Shown in pieces: positions 26,280 through 35,460 of a stretch of DNA of 64,000 nucleotides. This DNA comes from Agarivorans gilvus (GTDB taxonomy: Bacteria > Pseudomonadota > Gammaproteobacteria > Enterobacterales > Celerinatantimonadaceae): assembly GCF_001420915.1 (NCBI RefSeq), contig NZ_CP013021.1, positions 4,250,501 through 4,314,500 of the forward strand, given 5' to 3'. Under the pieces are notes generated by a model, which saw nothing but the letters and a program-made list of their open reading frames with translations, was not told where the DNA came from and did not search any database. Every line of letters begins with the position of its first letter. Position 1 is the first letter of the stretch. Both the position numbers and the translations under genes were made by a program.

Positions 26280-29200
26280 TTATTGCACTCCTGAGGCCTT
26301 AATAACAGTGACTTCGGCTTGGGCGAAGCGGTATAAGTAATGGGGGCCACCCGCTTTAGGGCCAGTACCAGAAAGGCCTCGCCCACCAAAGGGTTGTACT
26401 CCTACTACCGCGCCTACTTGGTCGCGGTTGATATAACAATTGCCCACCCGAGCACGCTGTTCGATATGCCGATAAGTGCTCTCATTACGACTATGCACCC
26501 CCAATGTTAACCCAAAACCACTGTCATTTATTTGATTAATCACGCTATCAATTTGATTTGCATGAAATTTAATCACATGCAGTATTGGCCCAAAGTGTTC
26601 CTCTGTGAGTTGAGAGAGGCTGTCAATTTCAAATGCGCAGGGAGCCACATAACTACCTTGTTGGCATTGTTCGTCTAGAGGTAGTTGGTAAATCAGTTGG
26701 GCGTTTTGTTGCAACCACTCGATGTGTTGCAATAGTTTTTGCTGAGCCCTTGAGTCAATAACCGGCCCTAAATCACTACTTAAGTATTCCGGACAGGCCA
26801 CGCTGAGCTCGCTCATGGCACCTTGTAGCAGGCTAATGATGCGCTCGGCAATGTCTTGCTGAACAAACAATACCCGCAGTGCCGAGCAGCGTTGTCCGGC
26901 AGAAGCAAAAGCAGAGCGCAGCACGTCGCGTACCACTTGCTCGGGCAGGGCGGTGCTGTCGACTATCATGGCATTTTGTCCGCCGGTTTCCGCAATAAAG
27001 GGCACCGGCAGGCTATCGCGTTTGGCTAATAGTCGGTTAATGCTTTGCGCGGTAGGTGTAGAGCCGGTGAAGGCGACCCCGGCGATGCGTGGATCGCTAC
27101 ATAAGGCGGGGCCTAATTCTGCTCCGCTCCCTAGTAGTAGTTGAATTACTGCGCCAGGAATACCGGTTTCAAGCAATAACTCGATGCAACGAGCGGCAAT
27201 CAGACTGGTTTGCTCGGCGGGCTTGGCCAGCACGCAGTTACCCGCCACCAGTGCCGCCGCTATTTGGCCAATAAAGATAGCTAAGGGAAAGTTCCAAGGG
27301 CTAATGCAAACAAACAGGCCGCGGCCTTGATAACGCACTTGCTGCTGTTGCCCTTGCAGGCCGGTTTGCTCTAGAGTTTGGCTGAAGATAGATTCAGCTT
27401 GTTGGCTGTAATAACGTAAGAAGTCCACCGCTTCGCGTATTTCATCAATACTGTCGTGAACGGTTTTACCGGCTTCGCGATGGCATAGCGCTACCAGCTC
27501 GGGCATGTGCTGTTCTAGTTTGTCGGCCAGCGCCCGCAGGTATTGAGTACGCTGGTTAACCGGTGTTTGTTGCCAAACTGGGTGGGCTTGCTCGGCTGCG
27601 TCTAAAGCTGTGGCGACTTGCTCAACCTTGGCCCAGCTCACTTCACCCACTTGCTGTTGGCTTGCGTAGGGTGCCATCACTGCTTGGCGAACGTTACTTT
27701 GAGCTTGGCCGTTAATCAGTGAGTCGGCCTGCCATTGATAGTCGCCCAAAAAGGCTTCAACTTGCTGGCGAAACGGCTGCCATTGGCTTTCTATGTCGGT
27801 GGCGATACCGAGTGAATTGGCTCGCTGCTGGCCAAATAATTGCGGCGGGTTAACAATATGCGGATTATGCAAGGTCTGGCGAGAACGCAATAAGTCCACC
27901 GGATGCTTGGTGAGTTCGCTAATCGGGCAGCGGGCATCCACCAAGCGATGCACAAAGGAACTATTGGCCCCATTTTCTAATAGTCGTCGCACAAGGTAGG
28001 GCAGTAAGTCTTTATGGCTACCCACGGGAGCATAGATACGCACCTCACTGTTGAGTAGTTCTTTTGCGTGTTTATATAAGGATTCGCCCATGCCATGCAG
28101 GCGTTGAAACTCATAATCGTTATGCGTAGCCATGGCTGAAATAGCGGCGACCGTTTGTGCATTGTGGCTGGCAAATTGCGGATAAATCAGCCCGCGATAG
28201 GGCTCACTTAATAAGACTCGGGCGCAGGCCAGGTAACTCACATCGGTGGCTTCTTTACGGGTAAACACTGAATAGGCTGGGTGGCCATGTTGCTGCGCCA
28301 ATTTTAATTCGCTATCCCAGTAGGCGCCTTTCACTAAACGCATGGGAATCACATCGCCCTGTTGCTTAGCCAAGGCCGCTAGCCAGCCAATTACCGCCAA
28401 GGCGCGTTTCGAGTAGGCTTGTACCACTAAGCCAAACTTGCCCCAACCTCGCATCGATGGATGTTGATAGAGTTTGGCGAATAACTTTAACGACAACTCT
28501 AAGCGCTCGGCTTCTTCGGCATCAATGGTAATGGCTACATCCTGTTGCCGGGCATGCTGTAGTAGTTCCAGCACACTATCAAACATCTCGCTCATCACTC
28601 GCTGTTGTTGAGCCACTTCATAGCGCGGGTGCAAGGCCGAGAGTTTAATTGAAACCGAGCAAGCTGGCCCTTTGGCTGCTGCCGATTTAGCTTGTTTGGC
28701 TACTGCGCTAATCGCTTGTAGGTAGTCTTGTTGGTATTTTTGGGCATCGGCAGCGGTGAGGGCCGATTCGCCCAACATATCAAAAGAATAGCTATAGCCT
28801 TCACTGCGAGGCCCTTGAGCATTGTTTAGCGCCTCTCGAATGCTTCTGCCTAGCACAAACTGATGGCCCATAATTTTCATCGCCTGTTGCATGGCTTGGC
28901 GGATCACCGGCTCAGAAAACTTATTTACCAGTTTATTGAGTACCTTATAGGGCTGAGCCGGAGGTTGATCTTTTAGACTCACCACCTTACCGGTTAGCAT
29001 CAGCCCCCAAGTGGAGGCGTTAACAAATAGGGAGTCGGAATTTTTTAGGTGAGATTTCCAGTCGGCCACACTGAGTTTGTCGCGAATTAATGCATCGGCG
29101 GTGGCGCTATCGGGAATGCGCATCAGCGCTTCGGCTAGACACATCAGCAAAATACCTTCGCGAGTATCAAGGCTGTATTCCAGTAGCAGGGCATCGATCA

Positions 29201-29432
29201 TTTGCAGCGCTTTTTTATCCGCCCGAACTTGTTTAATTAACTGCTCGGCAAGGCGCTCGGTTTCTGCCCGCTCTGCTGGATCTGGCTCGGCCAAGGGCAG
29301 CAGTTGATTTAGCCAAGCGGACTCATCAACACAATAAAGCGGCGAGATGTGCTGCCAAAGTTGTTCTGCTGGCTGGGCAATGAAGTCGGCTTGGGCAAAG
29401 TTTTGCGCAGTTAAGGGGATGTTACTGGTCAT
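26280..29432 (-). CDS. putA: bifunctional proline dehydrogenase / L-glutamate gamma-semialdehyde dehydrogenase
   Basis: 1050 residues. The proline dehydrogenase barrel (about 150-480) shows ITIDAEEAERLELSL, MRLVKGAYWDSE and YAPVGSHKDLLPYLVRRLLE; the P5C dehydrogenase (about 545-1045) shows FIAETGGQNAMIVDS and SAGQRCSALRVLF with the catalytic Cys. No N-terminal ribbon-helix-helix DNA-binding domain is present and the C-terminal ALDH-superfamily domain is encoded separately downstream. It oxidises proline to glutamate, the first half using FAD and quinone. TGAGGAGCG precedes the ATG. Regulation probably falls to the upstream AraC protein. Confidence 0.95.
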   Translation of the reverse strand: MTSNIPLTAQNFAQADFIAQPAEQLWQHISPLYCVDESAWLNQLLPLAEPDPAERAETERLAEQLIKQVRADKKALQMIDALLLEYSLDTREGILLMCLAEALMRIPDSATADALIRDKLSVADWKSHLKNSDSLFVNASTWGLMLTGKVVSLKDQPPAQPYKVLNKLVNKFSEPVIRQAMQQAMKIMGHQFVLGRSIREALNNAQGPRSEGYSYSFDMLGESALTAADAQKYQQDYLQAISAVAKQAKSAAAKGPACSVSIKLSALHPRYEVAQQQRVMSEMFDSVLELLQHARQQDVAITIDAEEAERLELSLKLFAKLYQHPSMRGWGKFGLVVQAYSKRALAVIGWLAALAKQQGDVIPMRLVKGAYWDSELKLAQQHGHPAYSVFTRKEATDVSYLACARVLLSEPYRGLIYPQFASHNAQTVAAISAMATHNDYEFQRLHGMGESLYKHAKELLNSEVRIYAPVGSHKDLLPYLVRRLLENGANSSFVHRLVDARCPISELTKHPVDLLRSRQTLHNPHIVNPPQLFGQQRANSLGIATDIESQWQPFRQQVEAFLGDYQWQADSLINGQAQSNVRQAVMAPYASQQQVGEVSWAKVEQVATALDAAEQAHPVWQQTPVNQRTQYLRALADKLEQHMPELVALCHREAGKTVHDSIDEIREAVDFLRYYSQQAESIFSQTLEQTGLQGQQQQVRYQGRGLFVCISPWNFPLAIFIGQIAAALVAGNCVLAKPAEQTSLIAARCIELLLETGIPGAVIQLLLGSGAELGPALCSDPRIAGVAFTGSTPTAQSINRLLAKRDSLPVPFIAETGGQNAMIVDSTALPEQVVRDVLRSAFASAGQRCSALRVLFVQQDIAERIISLLQGAMSELSVACPEYLSSDLGPVIDSRAQQKLLQHIEWLQQNAQLIYQLPLDEQCQQGSYVAPCAFEIDSLSQLTEEHFGPILHVIKFHANQIDSVINQINDSGFGLTLGVHSRNESTYRHIEQRARVGNCYINRDQVGAVVGVQPFGGRGLSGTGPKAGGPHYLYRFAQAEVTVIKASGVQ

Positions 29433-29515
29433 GAGCGCTCCTCATAGAGGTATCGGTTAACTTCAAATGTTATATTTTTGTTATTAATTGACGATTGTAG
29501 ATGGGCAAGCGCTAG

Positions 29516-29554
29516 GAGTATTTCGAAAAACAACGAATTTTTTTCGAAATACTC
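29516..29554. promoter_or_regulatory. perfect 15-bp inverted repeat upstream of putA
   Basis: GAGTATTTCGAAAAA (29516-29530) and TTTTTCGAAATACTC (29540-29554) are exact inverse complements around a 9-nt loop, in the 195-bp gap between araC and putA. There is no T tract on the minus side, so a plain terminator is less likely than an operator or an attenuating hairpin. Confidence 0.5.
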
Positions 29555-29627
29555 TGATCTTCAGTTAACACTAAGCCAGCGCAATGCTCTGTTAATAAGT
29601 GTAGTGTATGCGGCTAAGGCTGAAGGC

Positions 29628-30395
29628 TTAGTGAAACTGACGGCGAAAGCGAGCAGGGGTTAAGGAAAAATGGCGATTAAACGCGGTGGTAAAGCTGCTT
29701 TGGCTAGCAAAACCACACAGTTGGGCTATTTGCTGAATGCAGAAATGAGGCTCAATGAGCAGTTGTTTGGCTTGCTCTAGGCGTTTAATCAAAAGGTATT
29801 GATGAGGGCTTAAGCCTGTTTGTTGGCGAAATAAGGCATAGAAGTGGCTTTCTGCCATAAACACACTGCCAGCTAGCTGGGCCACGCTGATTTTGTGCTG
29901 TAAGTGTTGTTGAATATAGCTGTCGATGCGCGCCATAGAGAGCCGTTCACCTTGGCGCTTGCTGGGCAGCGGTGAGCTTAAGTGCTTCTTCAGTATACAG
30001 ACTAGGGTATTAGCGCAGGACTCGGCTAGTAGTGGATCGTGGGGTTGTAATAATAATTCTTGGCCTAATGCTCTAATTAACAGCTGCGTTTGTTGGCTTA
30101 GTTGAAAATAGCTGGGATGACGAAACAAATGTTCAAGTTTGTCTTGTAGGGAAGGCTGCGCGGTGGCAACGAAATTCACCACTAATATTTGATTATTAGC
30201 AAGGCCATTAAAGGCATGCTCGGTGCTGGCAGGCAGTAGGCAACCGTCTCCGGGGCCAACAGCTTGGCCGCGACCCTGTATATCGAACTCGGTTTTCCCG
30301 TGCAAACCAATCACCATCTGCGCGTAACTATGGCTGTGATGATGAGCTTGAGACGGTAAGCTAAGAACTTGTGCTAAGTTATTTGCTTGATGCAT
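29628..30395 (-). CDS. AraC-family transcriptional regulator of proline utilisation
   Basis: 255 residues from ATG 30395, which has AGGTGG just upstream; the TTG at 30425 is less likely. The N-terminal cupin-like sensor (HHHSHSYAQMVIGLHGKTEF; PGDGCLLPASTEHAF) is followed by a double helix-turn-helix (ISVAQLAGSVFMAESHFYALFRQQTG; CIQQIAQLCGFASQSSFTTAFNRHFSLTPARFR). Its position directly before putA, which lacks the RHH autoregulatory domain, suggests it activates put genes in response to proline. Confidence 0.88.
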   Translation of the reverse strand: MHQANNLAQVLSLPSQAHHHSHSYAQMVIGLHGKTEFDIQGRGQAVGPGDGCLLPASTEHAFNGLANNQILVVNFVATAQPSLQDKLEHLFRHPSYFQLSQQTQLLIRALGQELLLQPHDPLLAESCANTLVCILKKHLSSPLPSKRQGERLSMARIDSYIQQHLQHKISVAQLAGSVFMAESHFYALFRQQTGLSPHQYLLIKRLEQAKQLLIEPHFCIQQIAQLCGFASQSSFTTAFNRHFSLTPARFRRQFH

Positions 30396-30704
30396 AGCCA
30401 CCTGCTTGCTAAGTAAATTAAACAATCATGATTGTTTGCCATCAACATGTGCTGCAAAGCAAGCTTCAATAGTGAAGGAGTTCGGTAAATGTGTCAATTT
30501 TGTTAAATGTAATACTAGCGCCAAGGCATGCATGGTTGGCCAAGTTAAGTGACTATAGACTGAGTGAGCGAGTTGCTATGTTAAATACCTAGGTTTAAAT
30601 TCCAAATCACTTTAATTTTAGGTGTTTTTATCTTGGTTGAATGATGGGTGCGTGGCAAAATGCCGAACTTAGCTTAACCATGTTGTTTAACTATAGGATT
30701 TTAG
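30396..30704. promoter_or_regulatory. 309-bp divergent region with a perfect 16-bp palindrome
   Basis: AACAATCATGATTGTT at 30421-30436 is a perfect palindrome 26-41 bp before the preferred AraC start, a natural place for autoregulation. No gene is seen; the remainder carries the promoter of the outer-membrane protein gene. Confidence 0.4.
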
Positions 30705-31313
30705 ATGAAACTTCGTCTCGCGCTAGGCGCTGCTTTACTCGCTTCACTACCTGCTCACGCCGATTTATTAGGGCTCACCCTATCTACTCATATTGCCCAA
30801 ACCGATTCTGAGCCTAAAGCTTCTTCTGCCTGGCAGGGCGATTTAAGCTTGCGTTTTAAACATCCTATTCCTTTAGTGCCTAATGTGGCAGTAGTGGCCA
30901 ATAAACGTAAGCAAGGCGACCCTGCCGATGGCTCTAGTTATCAGGCCGAGCTGTATTACAACTTGTTTGATACCGCCGGCTTATATGTGGACTTGGGCGC
31001 CGGTTACGAGGGCTGGGAGAGCGCCAATAGTGCTACGGATGGCTCTAATGATGGCGAGCAAATCTATGCAGTAGGCCGTGTGACTTGGCGTTTCCCCGGC
31101 TCAGGTTTGGGTATAGAAAGTGATTTGAAATTGTCGTTAAGCGAAGAAGATTACCAAGCCAATTTGTTTCGCGCCGGATTAAACTACCAGTTTTTTGATA
31201 GTGCCTTGGGTGGTTTAACGCTTTCTGGTGGTTATCAATATGAAGACATTGCCACTCGCCATTACAGTACCGACAACAGTGGTGCTTATTTAGGTTTGGC
31301 TTATAAGTTTTAA
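30705..31313 (+). CDS. outer-membrane beta-barrel protein (TIGR04219-like)
   Basis: 202 residues with a signal peptide (MKLRLALGAALLASLPAHA). The mature part alternates amphipathic strands (LYYNLFDTAGLYVDLGAGYEGW; RAGLNYQFFDSALGGLTLSGGYQYE) and ends YLGLAYKF with the C-terminal Phe used by the BAM machinery. This fits a small barrel like the TIGR04219 family, though that assignment is from memory of the pattern. AGGATTTTAG precedes the ATG. Function unknown. Confidence 0.78.
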   Translation: MKLRLALGAALLASLPAHADLLGLTLSTHIAQTDSEPKASSAWQGDLSLRFKHPIPLVPNVAVVANKRKQGDPADGSSYQAELYYNLFDTAGLYVDLGAGYEGWESANSATDGSNDGEQIYAVGRVTWRFPGSGLGIESDLKLSLSEEDYQANLFRAGLNYQFFDSALGGLTLSGGYQYEDIATRHYSTDNSGAYLGLAYKF

Positions 31314-31320
31314 GTGTGTG

Positions 31321-31344
31321 GTCGCGCCAGCGTAATGGCGCGAC
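31321..31344. terminator. hairpin between convergent genes
   Basis: GTCGCGCCA (31321-31329) and TGGCGCGAC (31336-31344) form a perfect GC-rich 9-bp stem with a 6-nt loop. There is no T tract on either side, so termination may be weak or rho-assisted. Confidence 0.4.
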
Positions 31345-31367
31345 ATGCAGGCTAATCCCCTGCGTGG

Positions 31368-32822
31368 CTAAAAGCCGCGCATTTGAATTCGCCTTAAAAA
31401 CTCGGTCATGATTCGGTCATAGAGTAAATCGCCTAAGAAGGCATCTTCTACATGATGGTCGATGCTCGGGTTGTCGTTTACCTCAATCACGTAAACCTGG
31501 CCGTTAATTTCTTTTAAATCCACGCCATAGAGGCCCGAACCAATCAGGTTGGCGGCTTTAACCGCTATATCCACCACATTTTTAGGCACTTGTTTTAAGT
31601 CGAGTGTTTCAAAGCCACCGGAGCTGACTCGACCACTCTTGTGGTGTTGGTAAATTTGCCAGTGACCACGGCTCATCATGTATTTACAGGCGAAAATGGC
31701 TTGGCGATTTAACACCCCAATGCGCCAATCAAACTCGGTGGGCATAAAGGCTTGAGCCAAAATTAAGGCACTTTTCTCAAATAAGCTGCTGGCTTCGCGT
31801 TGTAACTCGGCTTCGTCACGCACTTTAATCACGCCGCGAGAAAAGGCGCCATCGGGAATTTTTAGCACCATAGGAAAGTCCAGTTGCTCAAGTAGCTGGG
31901 TTTTCCATTGTGGATTGAAACTTTGCACTATCACGCTGGTGGGCGCGGGCACGCGATTTTGCTGCAACAGTTCGGTAAGAAATACCTTGTTAGTGCATTT
32001 CATGATGGACTCGGCATCGTCGATGACCACCAATCCTAGCTTCTCGCCGGTTTTAGCAAAGCGATAGCTATAGTTGCCGATGTTGGTGGTGGTGCGAATA
32101 AATAGCCCATCAAATTCACCCAAACGTGAAATGTCGTCTGGGCCAATGGTTTCCAAATTCATGGCCAAACGCGAGGCAGCACGTTTAAAGCGCTTTAGTG
32201 CGGAAGGATCGGAAGGCGGCATTTTTTCATCAGGGTCAACCAGCAAGGCGATATCGTAACGTGATTTTTTTTCTTGGCGCGGTTTGCGCCAGATTTTGCT
32301 GGAAAACAACGCCAATGATTCAATGAAGAAGTCTTGCTCTTGATCTAACAAATCCTGAAAAGGATAGGGGGCGATATGCTGAATAGTCCATTGCTCGCGA
32401 TGCTTGGATAAGTGCAGCTCGATCACCGGTACCATAAATTTTTCAAATAGGTATTTTGCCAGTTTTTCTAGGCCTTTTTCGGTAGTGCGGCCAAAGTAGA
32501 TTTTGCAGCTGATTTGATGCTGCTCGCGGTATGCGCTTCCCAACTTAAATAGCTCGCTGGAAAGCAGCAATGGCTGGTTAATGTCGTTAATTGCCATTAC
32601 TCTGGGGATTACCCTATGGCCCCGAGCTTCGGCCATTAGCGAACAATAGTAGCCGCTACTCATGTAGTCATAATCGCGACACAGGTTAACCACTTGAACG
32701 TTTTTTTGGCCGGTGCTTTTCCAGTCGGTATTGAGATAGTGGTCGACACTGACTACCTGCTCCGACGGAAAATATTGGCTCCAGTCACTGGCTTGGTCGG
32801 TAACGATTAAAAGATTTGCCAT
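31368..32822 (-). CDS. RimK-like ATP-grasp ligase with RLAN N-terminal domain
   Basis: 484 residues. The N-terminal part (about 1-200) matches the RimK-like ATP-grasp N-terminal (RLAN) domain; the C-terminal half is an ATP-grasp fold (KCTNKVFLTELLQQNRVPAP, FPMVLKIPDGAFSRGVIKV, GLYGVDLKEINGQVYVIEVNDNPSID, the last giving the Mg2+-binding Glu/Asn). Such ligases join amino acids to peptides or proteins. It is divergent from a GNAT-C39 fusion with only 69 bp between the starts, the known partner arrangement. Substrate unknown. Confidence 0.88.
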   Translation of the reverse strand: MANLLIVTDQASDWSQYFPSEQVVSVDHYLNTDWKSTGQKNVQVVNLCRDYDYMSSGYYCSLMAEARGHRVIPRVMAINDINQPLLLSSELFKLGSAYREQHQISCKIYFGRTTEKGLEKLAKYLFEKFMVPVIELHLSKHREQWTIQHIAPYPFQDLLDQEQDFFIESLALFSSKIWRKPRQEKKSRYDIALLVDPDEKMPPSDPSALKRFKRAASRLAMNLETIGPDDISRLGEFDGLFIRTTTNIGNYSYRFAKTGEKLGLVVIDDAESIMKCTNKVFLTELLQQNRVPAPTSVIVQSFNPQWKTQLLEQLDFPMVLKIPDGAFSRGVIKVRDEAELQREASSLFEKSALILAQAFMPTEFDWRIGVLNRQAIFACKYMMSRGHWQIYQHHKSGRVSSGGFETLDLKQVPKNVVDIAVKAANLIGSGLYGVDLKEINGQVYVIEVNDNPSIDHHVEDAFLGDLLYDRIMTEFLRRIQMRGF

Positions 32823-32891
32823 CGCTATATTTTTCCTGATTTTTTAGGTCTATTATTGCCAAGCAATTGGGCTTACCTATCAGGAAATCGT

Positions 32892-33983
32892 ATGGACTTT
32901 CGTTTAGCGAACAGTTCCGATCTCGCCGAACTAAATACATTGGAACAACAGTTATTTGCTGGGGATCGCATATCGCCACGGCAAATGAAGCGCTTCTTGC
33001 ACTCTTCCCAGGCCATGTTGTTTGTGGCCGACAGTGGTAAAGGTTTGGCAGGTTATGCGCTATTGCTATTTCACCAAGGTACTCAGCTTTCGAGGTTGTA
33101 CTCAATTGCTGTTAAACCAGATTTCCGAGGACGTGGAATTGCCCAAAGTTTGCTAGGGCAATGCGAGCGTGCAGCTCTTGATCAAGGCGTCAATACATTA
33201 CGACTAGAAGTGCGTGAAGACAATACGTTGGCGATTAATTTTTATCAAAAAATGGGCTATCAGCTGCTTAAGTTTCTGGTGCATTATTACGACGACCTTT
33301 GCGATGGTCGGCGCATGCAAAAACGCTTGTCACCGCAGGGGCCTAGAGTACAGCTGCCGATGCCCTTGTACATTCAAACTACGCCCTTTACCTGCGGTGC
33401 CGCGTGTTTGCTAATGAGCTTTAGCTGCCTCAGTGGCCATGTGCCCAGCCGCACCGAAGAGCTGCAACTATGGCGCGAAGCCACCACCATTTTTATGGCC
33501 GCCGGACATGGCGGATGCAGTGCTCAGGGTTTGGCTTTGGCGGCAGTGCGACGCGGTTATCCCATCGAGCTTTGGACCCAATCACGCTCCACCCCGTTTA
33601 TTGATAGCGTGCGTGACCCCAATAAAAAACAGGTGATTGAGTTAGTCCACCAAGACTTTGTGGCTCAGCTCGCCGCTAAAGGTATTGAAGATCACAATCG
33701 CGCACCGTCGATTAGCCAATTAGAAACTTGGATAGAGCAAGGCGCGGCGGTATTGCTGCTGATTAGCACCTATCGTTTTACTGGCGAAAAAGGGCCGCAC
33801 TGGATAGTGCTCAGTGGTATGAGTGATAAATTTTTCTACATTCATGATCCTCACGTAGAACAGCAGAGCGATGTGGTGTCTTCGGCCTTTGTTCCGGTGG
33901 GCAAGTCTATGTTGGCGCAAATTGTTGGTTTTGGTAAGCAAAAACAAACCGCCTGTGTGGTGATTTGGCCGACTAAAGCTTGA
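32892..33983 (+). CDS. GNAT acetyltransferase fused to a C39-like cysteine peptidase
   Basis: 363 residues from ATG 32892 (AGGA 6 bases before). The GNAT domain (about 1-150) has SIAVKPDFRGRGIAQSLL as the acetyl-CoA loop and NFYQKMGYQ. The second domain (about 165-363) is a papain-like C39 peptidase: the oxyanion Gln and nucleophile Cys in YIQTTPFTCGAACLLMS, the His in GPHWIVLSGM, and an Asp in FYIHDPH. No ABC-exporter domains are attached. With the divergent RimK-like ligase it suggests a peptide tagging and trimming system; the substrate is not visible. Confidence 0.88.
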   Translation: MDFRLANSSDLAELNTLEQQLFAGDRISPRQMKRFLHSSQAMLFVADSGKGLAGYALLLFHQGTQLSRLYSIAVKPDFRGRGIAQSLLGQCERAALDQGVNTLRLEVREDNTLAINFYQKMGYQLLKFLVHYYDDLCDGRRMQKRLSPQGPRVQLPMPLYIQTTPFTCGAACLLMSFSCLSGHVPSRTEELQLWREATTIFMAAGHGGCSAQGLALAAVRRGYPIELWTQSRSTPFIDSVRDPNKKQVIELVHQDFVAQLAAKGIEDHNRAPSISQLETWIEQGAAVLLLISTYRFTGEKGPHWIVLSGMSDKFFYIHDPHVEQQSDVVSSAFVPVGKSMLAQIVGFGKQKQTACVVIWPTKA

Positions 33984-34032
33984 ACGGCGTTAGCACAAAG
34001 CCAGCTTAACTTCGGCCTGGTGTTTATTCAGT

Positions 34033-34683
34033 TTACACGGTGGGGCTTAACTGTTGCTCGTAATGCTCTACAAAGGCGAGGCAGTCTTGTTGAAATAAAG
34101 GTAGCGCTTCTGCCAGTTGCTGTTGCGACCAATCCCACCAGGCTAGTTTTTCTAAGCGTTTTCCCAGTTCGGGATCATTAAAGCGTGGGCGTAATAGCTT
34201 GGCAGGGTTGCCCACCACTATGTGCCAAGCGGGCACGTCTTTGGTGACCACACTGCCAGAGCCAATAATCGCGCCATTGCCAATGTTCACCCCGGGCATA
34301 ATAATCGCGCCATGTCCAATCCACACATCATGACCAATCTTTACCTTGTGCTCGGCGCGCCAGTTAAATACTTCGGCGTCGACGGATCCGGCTAAACCAT
34401 ATTTTTGCGGACGATAGCTAAAGTGGTGCTGGCCGGCTCGCCACCAAGGGTGATTACTGGGGTTAATCCTCACTTTCGAGGCGATGGAGACAAATTTGCC
34501 CACTTCACTTAGTGCAATGTCAACGTCATCTTGAACGTAGCTGTAATCACCAAACTGCACATTATCCAACAAACAGCGTTCGCCTATCTCGGTCCATTGG
34601 CCGAGTTGACTGCTGCTAATATGACTGCTGTTGGCTACCGAAGGATGAGAACTGAGTTTATTTCCGGGCTTTACTACTGCCAT
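34033..34683 (-). CDS. hexapeptide-repeat acetyltransferase linked to phosphonate metabolism (TIGR03308-like)
   Basis: About 216 residues, left-handed beta-helix type (IGERCLLDNVQFGDYSYVQDD; IGHDVWIGHGAIIMPGVNIGNGAIIGSGSVV). TIGR03308 transferases occur almost only with C-P lyase genes, as here at the end of the phn operon. ATG 34683 is preferred for its AAGGAAG 6 bases upstream; ATG 34707 follows the phnP stop directly but has no site. It may acetylate an aminoalkylphosphonate or an intermediate, as PhnO does, which is inference. Confidence 0.85.
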   Translation of the reverse strand: MAVVKPGNKLSSHPSVANSSHISSSQLGQWTEIGERCLLDNVQFGDYSYVQDDVDIALSEVGKFVSIASKVRINPSNHPWWRAGQHHFSYRPQKYGLAGSVDAEVFNWRAEHKVKIGHDVWIGHGAIIMPGVNIGNGAIIGSGSVVTKDVPAWHIVVGNPAKLLRPRFNDPELGKRLEKLAWWDWSQQQLAEALPLFQQDCLAFVEHYEQQLSPTV

Positions 34684-34707
34684 TTGGGCTTCCTTGGCTT
34701 TGTTCAT

Positions 34708-35460
34708 TTAGAGGATTAAACATTGTTCATCGTGGGCGACGCTAACATTAGGGCTTAAACAATCGGGATGCTCCAGTAAATATTCGTCAAGCTCATGGCC
34801 TATGTGTGTGAGCAGCCAATGGCTGTCGGGCAGAGCATGGGCCAGCTCTAATACCTCACTGAGATTGTTATGGTTTTTGGCCTTACTAGATGGCGGATTG
34901 CTACAGTCTATCACCACGTATTTAGGCGGTTGGCGTAACAATTGCTGCCAACTGCTGTCGGGAATGCCTTTGGTATCGGTTAAATAGGCAATTCGCCCTT
35001 GTGCTACACAGAACAAATAACCCAAGCAAGGTTTGGAGTGGTTTAGGGCCAGCGGAATCACTCGTAAGTGTTCAACTTGTATCGCTTGGTTGGCTTTAAG
35101 TGGTGGCTGAAAGTCGAGGATGCCGGGGTGTTTAAACAGGTCATCGCAGCCCTTAGGGTCGTCTGGTTGGTAAACCGGAAGCCTAGGGTGAATCGCCCAG
35201 CGCATATTAAACAAGGCCTGCACATGATCCATATGATAGTGAGTAAGAAAAATGCCACTTAAGGAATGCGCTGGAAAGCGGCTCGCCCATTGTGGGTGAT
35301 TGGCATCGATTAGCCACTGTTTACCCTCGCTTTCAAGCAGCGCCGAGCAAAGCTTTCTGGCATAGCTAGGGTACTTGCGAGCGCGTTGGCAGGCCAAACA
35401 CTCGCAGCCATAGAGAGGGCTGGCTTGTACATTGCCAGTGCCGACTAAGGTGAGCTTCAT
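34708..35460 (-). CDS. phnP: 5-phospho-D-ribosyl 1,2-cyclic phosphate phosphodiesterase
   Basis: 250 residues, metallo-beta-lactamase fold. The N-terminal structural zinc motif is YGCECLACQRARK and the catalytic metal motif is LTHYHMDHVQ (about 72-81), with later ligands in LALNHS, YLTDTKG and LTHIGHE. It opens the cyclic phosphate made by C-P lyase to give ribose 1,5-bisphosphate. It overlaps phnN by 4 bp (ATGA). Confidence 0.94.
   Translation of the reverse strand: MKLTLVGTGNVQASPLYGCECLACQRARKYPSYARKLCSALLESEGKQWLIDANHPQWASRFPAHSLSGIFLTHYHMDHVQALFNMRWAIHPRLPVYQPDDPKGCDDLFKHPGILDFQPPLKANQAIQVEHLRVIPLALNHSKPCLGYLFCVAQGRIAYLTDTKGIPDSSWQQLLRQPPKYVVIDCSNPPSSKAKNHNNLSEVLELAHALPDSHWLLTHIGHELDEYLLEHPDCLSPNVSVAHDEQCLIL

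Noticed and set aside
26278..26389. Longer N-terminus for the ALDH-like protein
   Set aside because: The extra 37 codons lie inside putA in another frame, and AGGAG supports ATG 26278.
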